Assembly (NCBI GenBank): GCA_029959615.1 | Contig: JASCOD010000002.1 | Location: 186,001 to 250,000 of the forward strand | DNA: 64,000 nt | Direction of reading: 5' to 3' | Source: Flavobacteriaceae bacterium PS02338 | GTDB taxonomy: Bacteria; Bacteroidota; Bacteroidia; Sphingobacteriales; Sphingobacteriaceae | Shown: piece after piece, positions 59,690 to 64,000 of the stretch | Numbering within the stretch: the first letter of the stretch is position 1 | Layout: every line of letters starts with the position of its first letter | Notes under the pieces: model-generated | Told to the model about the DNA's origin: nothing | Databases searched by the model: none | Seen by the model: the letters and a program-made list of their open reading frames with translations, nothing else | Program-made: the position numbers and the translations under genes

Positions 59690-60307
59690 TTACTTATTAA
59701 ACAGCTTGCTCAAATTTGGTTTGATCCCAAACGTTAACGGAACTGTGGTGAAGTTTCGGTTCTGTATCTTTTTAAATCCATTCATGTAACCTGCTTCTGT
59801 GAAAAGAGATAATCCTCCTAAACTGAATTCTACACCTGCACCGCCTTCTGCAATAGGTACGAAATGGGTTTGGTTGCTCAATTTAACCTGAAGAGCAGTA
59901 TTGTTTACATCGACTCTTGGCGTTAAGATATAACCGCCGCCTGCACCAGCAAAGCCATAGAATGCGAACTTCCCAATCATTTTACGGTAACCCAATCCAA
60001 CATTAAGTAGGTAAGTAGTAGCTCTTCCAGTTTGTGCGGTATAGCTAAATCCTTCGTCGGGTTGTTTACCTCGGTAAGAAAGTGCGTGTAAACTCAATTT
60101 GGGGTAAAGAAATAATCCGCCGTTGCCTAAACCTAGATTTAAACCTAGGGTGGTAGATATCTTCGGACCAAATACATCAGCGGCATCGCCAATAGGCATA
60201 GACGTACCTATTCCGCTAACTGTGTACAGTTTATCTGTTCTGGTTTGTGCCTTTGCAACAACGCTAAATATTGGTATGGCAATAAGGAAAATAAAAAATC
60301 TACCCAT
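59690..60307 (-). CDS. Outer-membrane beta-barrel protein
   Basis: A 205-residue exported protein (signal MGRFFIFLIAIPIFSVVAKAQ). The mature chain shows eight or so amphipathic strands typical of OmpW/OMP_b-brl porin-like proteins (GLNLGLGNGGLFLYPKLSLHA, YLLNVGLGYRKMIGKFAFYG, GGAGVEFSLGGLSLFTEAG) and ends TFGIKPNLSKLF. Specific function unknown. It is convergent with the sirtuin gene. Confidence 0.85.
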   Translation of the reverse strand: MGRFFIFLIAIPIFSVVAKAQTRTDKLYTVSGIGTSMPIGDAADVFGPKISTTLGLNLGLGNGGLFLYPKLSLHALSYRGKQPDEGFSYTAQTGRATTYLLNVGLGYRKMIGKFAFYGFAGAGGGYILTPRVDVNNTALQVKLSNQTHFVPIAEGGAGVEFSLGGLSLFTEAGYMNGFKKIQNRNFTTVPLTFGIKPNLSKLFNK

Positions 60308-60365
60308 AAGATGTGTTTTCTTAGTAACATAAGGTAGAGCTCATTTGTTTAAAATAGTGTGTTTA

Positions 60366-61034
60366 TTATTTTTCTGACGGATTTTTCTTCTTCTCAAGCA
60401 ATTTATCAATCATCTTGCTGACTCTATCTAATCTGGTTTTCTCTTGTTTAGCAGTAACAACCCATAGTACATATTCCTTTTTATGTGAGTAGGCCAATTG
60501 CTCGTAATAAGCTAAGGCAGTTGGATGCGCTTCCAATGCTGCTTTCAAGTCATCTGGTAGCACGACTATTTTATTGGCTACATCAATGTATTTGCCATAT
60601 TCGTTATCGGCAATTTCGGCATTTCCAACTCCAGATTTCTTTTGACTTGACGCAGTTTTGATGCGGATACCCGTCCATATTTCATTAACGGCTGCTGAAC
60701 CGCAAGGGGCAAGGTTAAATTTGGAAAGGTCATCCCAGGATTGCATGAGGTTTAAATCTGCAGCTAAGGCAGTTTTTGCCTTCGGATAAAAAATCCAAGC
60801 AATGGTTTTATCGTTGAATGATTCTTTAATACCCTCCAATGCGGCAAACATCTCGGCTTTGGTGATCGCAAAAATAAGATATGCATCGCTATGCTGTTGC
60901 AATTGGTAAGTAAATTCAACTGAGCTCGGAATATCTCCAAATATTGCTGCAGCGTTTTCTGGAGAATTAATTACACTTACTTTGAAGCTAGGTTTAATTT
61001 GTAGCTTCTTCAAAAATTGATTTTCCATTTCCAT
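60366..61034 (-). CDS. YdeI/OmdA-family protein
   Basis: A 222-residue cytoplasmic protein. The C-terminal part (about 150-222) has the YdeI/OmpD-associated pattern: VVLPDDLKAALEAHPTALAY, YEQLAYSHKKEYVLWVVTAK and TRLDRVSKMIDKLLEKKK. The N-terminal ~130 residues form an alpha/beta domain (YLIFAITKAEMFAALEGI, AWIFYPKAKTAL) of DUF3052/DUF1801-like type. The family is linked to bacteriocin or peptide resistance in enterobacteria; role here unknown. Confidence 0.8.
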   Translation of the reverse strand: MEMENQFLKKLQIKPSFKVSVINSPENAAAIFGDIPSSVEFTYQLQQHSDAYLIFAITKAEMFAALEGIKESFNDKTIAWIFYPKAKTALAADLNLMQSWDDLSKFNLAPCGSAAVNEIWTGIRIKTASSQKKSGVGNAEIADNEYGKYIDVANKIVVLPDDLKAALEAHPTALAYYEQLAYSHKKEYVLWVVTAKQEKTRLDRVSKMIDKLLEKKKNPSEK

Positions 61035-61043
61035 TTTCTGTTT

Positions 61044-61105
61044 GCCACAGATACACAGATGTTTTACCTATCCTAGTTGTATGTTTTTATTTGTGTATCT
61101 GTGGC
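61044..61105. repeat. GCCACAGAT palindromic element (copy 2)
   Basis: Arms GCCACAGATACACAGAT (61044-61060) and ATTTGTGTATCTGTGGC (61089-61105). Confidence 0.8.
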
Positions 61106-61111
61106 TAAAGT

Positions 61112-61642
61112 TTAAAGTTTCATTTTAGCAAAGAAATCCCATAGTACAATGCCAGCCGATATTACAATGTTAAAAGAGTGCTTGGTACCAAATTGAGGGA
61201 TTTCGATACATTTGTCAATTTGTTGCATGGCTTCATCACTTACGCCGTTTACCTCATTTCCGAAAATCAATACATACTTTTCTGCTAAAGTAGGTTCATT
61301 TTTGTTGAGCATTATACTGTTATGTGCTTGCTCAATTGCAATGATCTGATAGCCCAATTGCCTGTATTTCTCTATGGCGTCTAAAGTATCATCAATGTGT
61401 TCCCATTCTACAGATTGCGTAGCACCCAAAGCTGTTTTTTCAATTTCACGATGTGGCGGTTGTGCTGTAATACCGCAAAGCACCACTTTTTCTACAGAAA
61501 AACCATCAGCAGTTCTAAAAACCGAACCTACATTGTGCATACTGCGCACATTATCTAACATAATTACCACAGGAAGTTTTTCCTGCGCCTTGAAACCCTC
61601 TATATCAACTCTGTTGAGTTCGTCTAATTTTAGTTTTTTCAT
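61112..61642 (-). CDS. TrmH-family RNA 2'-O-methyltransferase
   Basis: A 176-residue single-domain SPOUT methyltransferase without the L7Ae-like N-terminal domain of RlmB. Motif 1 DNVRSMHNVGSVFRTADGF, motif 2 YVLIFGNEVNGVSDEAM, motif 3 SFNIVISAGIVLWDFF. Short TrmH-like enzymes modify tRNA or rRNA riboses; target not predictable. The following gap to galK (61643-61759) holds TTTAATCTTTAATCC-type words. Confidence 0.88.
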   Translation of the reverse strand: MKKLKLDELNRVDIEGFKAQEKLPVVIMLDNVRSMHNVGSVFRTADGFSVEKVVLCGITAQPPHREIEKTALGATQSVEWEHIDDTLDAIEKYRQLGYQIIAIEQAHNSIMLNKNEPTLAEKYVLIFGNEVNGVSDEAMQQIDKCIEIPQFGTKHSFNIVISAGIVLWDFFAKMKL

Positions 61643-61759
61643 TTGTTGTTTATTAGTTCATAGCTCATCAGTTCAATTGTCCATTAGTTGCGTAATGACA
61701 TGTGATTTTAGCTACAAACTTATCTTTGCTCTTTAATCTTTAATCCTTGATCCTGATCC

Positions 61760-62911
61760 CTACAACCTTTTTGGTCCATCGCCAATCTCTTGCACATAGA
61801 TGGTAGCGTGGTATCCAATTTCATTGAAATATGCTTCAGAGAGATGTTTGGCAAAATCCTCCTCAAATCCTTTTTTAAGTAATGCAATGGCGCAACCACC
61901 GAAACCAGCACCAGTCATGCGGGCACCAATTACATTCGGATAGCTAGCACAAAAATCTACAATGGTATCTAGTTCTTTGCCGCTTACTTCATAAAGTTCT
62001 CGTAACGATTGATGAGAAGCGTACATCAGCCTTCCAAATTCTATTAGGTTACCTTCGTTCAAAGCTTTTGATGCCGCATGTACACGGTCGTTTTCTTTAA
62101 CTACATGCGTTGCCCGCTTTAATACTGTTTCATCTTTAATCAGGTGATTATGGAGTGAAAACTTCTCTGCATTTAAGTCGCAGAGGTAATTGATATTGAT
62201 TTCTTGACGCAAGTCTGCTACGGCTTGTTGGCATTCTTCTACTCTTTCATTGTATTTGGAGTCGGCAAGTGTTCTGTGTTTATTGGTGTTGATGATGGCA
62301 AGCGAATAATCACCTAGTCGACTATCTACCATTTTGTGTTTCAGCGTATCGCAATTTAGTACAATGGCCTTTCCTTCCTCTCCAAAAGCCACAGCAAATT
62401 GGTCCATAATACCTGAGTTTAAACCAATAAAATCATTCTCAACTCGTTTGCATAATTTGACAAGAGATAGTTTGTCGATCTCTAATTTAAAAAAGTCGTT
62501 TAGTGCATAGGCTGTTAAAACTTCGATAGAAGCAGATGAAGATAGACCCGCACCGATGGGGATGTTGCCATAGTAAAGCAAATCTAGTCCAGTACATTGC
62601 CAATCTTCTTTTTGTAGCTCATTAATTACGCCCAAAGGGTAGTTGTACCATTCCTTCCCCGTTTTTTGGTAAGTTGCCTGTAAGGGAATTTCGGCATTTT
62701 CTTCAAAATTTACACTTGAAAACCTGAGGATACTATCGTTGTTTGGTGCTAAGAGCAGCCAAGTTCCGGCATTAATGGCACAAGGCATTACCAAGCCTCC
62801 GTTATAATCTATATGCTCGCCAATTAAGTTTACTCTTCCCGGTGCAAAGTAAGTGGTTTCATGTGTGCTTTGGTATTTTTGTTGGAATATTTCTTGTAGC
62901 TGGTTTTTCAT
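61760..62911 (-). CDS. galK: Galactokinase
   Basis: A 383-residue GHMP kinase phosphorylating D-galactose at C1. Signatures: GRVNLIGEHIDYNGGLVMP (galactose-binding, Leloir type), IGAGLSSSASIEVLTAYAL (ATP-binding GLSSSAS loop), SGIMDQFAVAFG (catalytic Asp region) and RMTGAGFGGCAIALL. Length is typical. It is divergent from the aldose-1-epimerase gene at 63086, which supplies its alpha-anomer substrate, so the pair makes a galactose-use locus. Confidence 0.95.
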   Translation of the reverse strand: MKNQLQEIFQQKYQSTHETTYFAPGRVNLIGEHIDYNGGLVMPCAINAGTWLLLAPNNDSILRFSSVNFEENAEIPLQATYQKTGKEWYNYPLGVINELQKEDWQCTGLDLLYYGNIPIGAGLSSSASIEVLTAYALNDFFKLEIDKLSLVKLCKRVENDFIGLNSGIMDQFAVAFGEEGKAIVLNCDTLKHKMVDSRLGDYSLAIINTNKHRTLADSKYNERVEECQQAVADLRQEININYLCDLNAEKFSLHNHLIKDETVLKRATHVVKENDRVHAASKALNEGNLIEFGRLMYASHQSLRELYEVSGKELDTIVDFCASYPNVIGARMTGAGFGGCAIALLKKGFEEDFAKHLSEAYFNEIGYHATIYVQEIGDGPKRL

Positions 62912-63085
62912 TGCAGAGAAGTTGATCGATATGCGAATGTGATGATTGAAACCTGGGTTTTTTATGCTATTTAGTTATTTGCCAAAAGGTTGTCCTTTTT
63001 CACTTTCTACTTTTTCACTTTTCAGTTAACATTGATTATTATTGTATTCCTTAAAAGAGAGAAATTAACGACTAAGATAAGAATA

Positions 63086-64000
63086 ATGAAAGCAAACCAA
63101 ATAGCTACAGGGATTTTAATAGATGGAAAAGAAGTGCTAGCTGTTGAGCTTAGCAATAGTCAAGGTACTTATGTAAAGCTGTTTAACTACGGTACTATTA
63201 TCAACAAATTTATTGTAAAAAATGCGAAAGGTGAGTTGCAAGATATTGTCTTAGGTTTTGATGATTTTGAGGGTTACATGACTGATGATTACTTAGCGAA
63301 TTATTCTTATTTCGGAGCAGTTGTGGGCAGATATGCCAATCGAATTAAAAACGGAGAATTTACAGTTGATGGCGTAAGTTATCAGGTTCCACAAAACAAT
63401 GGTAACGATTGTTTGCATGGTGGAGATTCTGGTTTTGATAAAAAGGTGTGGGATATCATTGAATTAACTGAAGAGCCTCATCCGTCGGTGGTTTTTCACT
63501 ACTATAGTGAAGATGGCGAAGAGGGATTTCCTGGAGATTTAGCTGTGCAATTGAGATTCACACTTACAGACAATAATGAGCTGATTTTAACTTATCAGGC
63601 AGATACTGATGAAGCTACCCCAATTAATTTAACGCACCATAGTTATTTCAATTTGTCGCCTAGTGGTGGTGATATCAAATCTCATTATCATCAAATGAAC
63701 GCCTCTAATTGGTTGGAACAAGACGATAATTATGTAGTGACGGGTAAATTAATTCCAGTAGAAGGTTCGTATCACGATTTTAGAAAAGGAAAGGCTTTTG
63801 CCGAAGGTTGGAATGAAGTAGAAGGATATGATCAAACTTACGTATTGGATAAAACCTACGGTGATTTGACTTTGGCTAGTAAAACCTCCGAAAAAGAAAG
63901 TGGATTGACGCTTTCTGTGTATTCTACAGAACCAGTTGCGCATTTGTACACAGCAAAACATGTAAACATCAAAAATGGCAAAGGAGGAAGGGATTATGGA
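63086..64000 (+). CDS. galM: Aldose 1-epimerase (mutarotase), partial, C-terminus outside window
   Basis: From the ATG at 63086 the frame stays open for 305 codons to the end of the window. Family residues: GAVVGRYANRIKNGEF, CLHGGDSGFDKKVW (His), NLTHHSYFNLSPSG (catalytic His) and VEGYDQTYVLD (Asp). The catalytic Glu lies near the missing C-terminus. The enzyme interconverts beta- and alpha-galactose/glucose. Divergent from galK. Confidence 0.93.
   Translation, partial: MKANQIATGILIDGKEVLAVELSNSQGTYVKLFNYGTIINKFIVKNAKGELQDIVLGFDDFEGYMTDDYLANYSYFGAVVGRYANRIKNGEFTVDGVSYQVPQNNGNDCLHGGDSGFDKKVWDIIELTEEPHPSVVFHYYSEDGEEGFPGDLAVQLRFTLTDNNELILTYQADTDEATPINLTHHSYFNLSPSGGDIKSHYHQMNASNWLEQDDNYVVTGKLIPVEGSYHDFRKGKAFAEGWNEVEGYDQTYVLDKTYGDLTLASKTSEKESGLTLSVYSTEPVAHLYTAKHVNIKNGKGGRDYG

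Noticed and set aside
61720..61735. TATCTTTG promoter-like box on the plus strand
   Set aside because: It points into the 3' end of galK on the opposite strand and lies within low-complexity TTTAATC words; no plus-strand gene follows.

Overview
The window looks like chromosomal DNA of a Sphingobacteriaceae-type Bacteroidota, most like Pedobacter. It is AT-rich. Bacteroidota -7 promoter boxes (TAnnTTTG) stand in front of many genes. Surface lipoproteins carry an acidic/lysine stretch right after the lipidated cysteine. There is a type IX secretion (T9SS)-type C-terminal domain, a BtuB-like TonB receptor with propeller lipoproteins, and DnaB, TopA and LepA of Bacteroidota type. No rRNA, tRNA, intact insertion sequence or CRISPR array was seen.

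Layout. 1-6.9 kb: etfB (cut by the window edge), a TPR protein, a chromate transporter, a LOG-family protein, dnaB, rlmB and an outer-membrane lipoprotein. 6.9-12.2 kb: sugar-nucleotide and KDO genes (mannose-1-P guanylyltransferase, kdsD, kdsA) around recQ. 12.2-19 kb: an OmpA/PD40 protein, queE, a Rieske protein, a PIN toxin-antitoxin pair, folD and lepA. 19-26 kb: a minus-strand run cutC / glycosylasparaginase / omega-amidase / aminotransferase / Bcr-type efflux pump, then a queuosine-precursor transporter, a MmcQ-like protein and a YetF-like protein. 26.1-28.5 kb: a BLUF photoreceptor followed by an alkylglycerol monooxygenase-like enzyme and an overlapping lysoplasmalogenase. 28.5-29.2 kb: a non-coding block with about nineteen dyad-symmetric units at ~21 bp spacing, flanked by palindromic repeats. 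29.2-41 kb: PBP1c and its alpha-2-macroglobulin partner, then topA. 41-45 kb: a lipoprotein, a PAS protein, glutathione peroxidase, MtfA and a PGRP-type amidase. 44.8-47 kb: largely non-coding, with an 11-bp periodic tract, a small XRE regulator and two strongly structured putative RNAs with intrinsic terminators. 47-48.2 kb: a serine hydrolase. 48.4-58.9 kb: one cobalamin-riboswitch-controlled operon bounded by a terminator. 59-64 kb: sirtuin, OMP, YdeI-like, TrmH-like, galK and galM (cut).

How genes work together. The B12 unit encodes a BtuB-like TonB receptor, four surface-type propeller lipoproteins (BtuG-like), another surface lipoprotein, a T9SS cargo protein, a transcobalamin-like DUF4430 protein and a multi-pass membrane protein (DUF6580), together a likely corrinoid capture and import route. 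The AGMO-like enzyme and lysoplasmalogenase suggest ether-lipid breakdown next to a blue-light sensor. kdsD and kdsA serve KDO supply; queE and the YhhQ-type transporter serve queuosine supply.

The best candidates for undescribed biology are the 21-bp phased dyad array (28.69-29.08 kb), the structured RNA locus (45.59-46.31 kb), and the unusual members of the B12 operon. All pairings and repeats were read by eye; no folding or database search was run.
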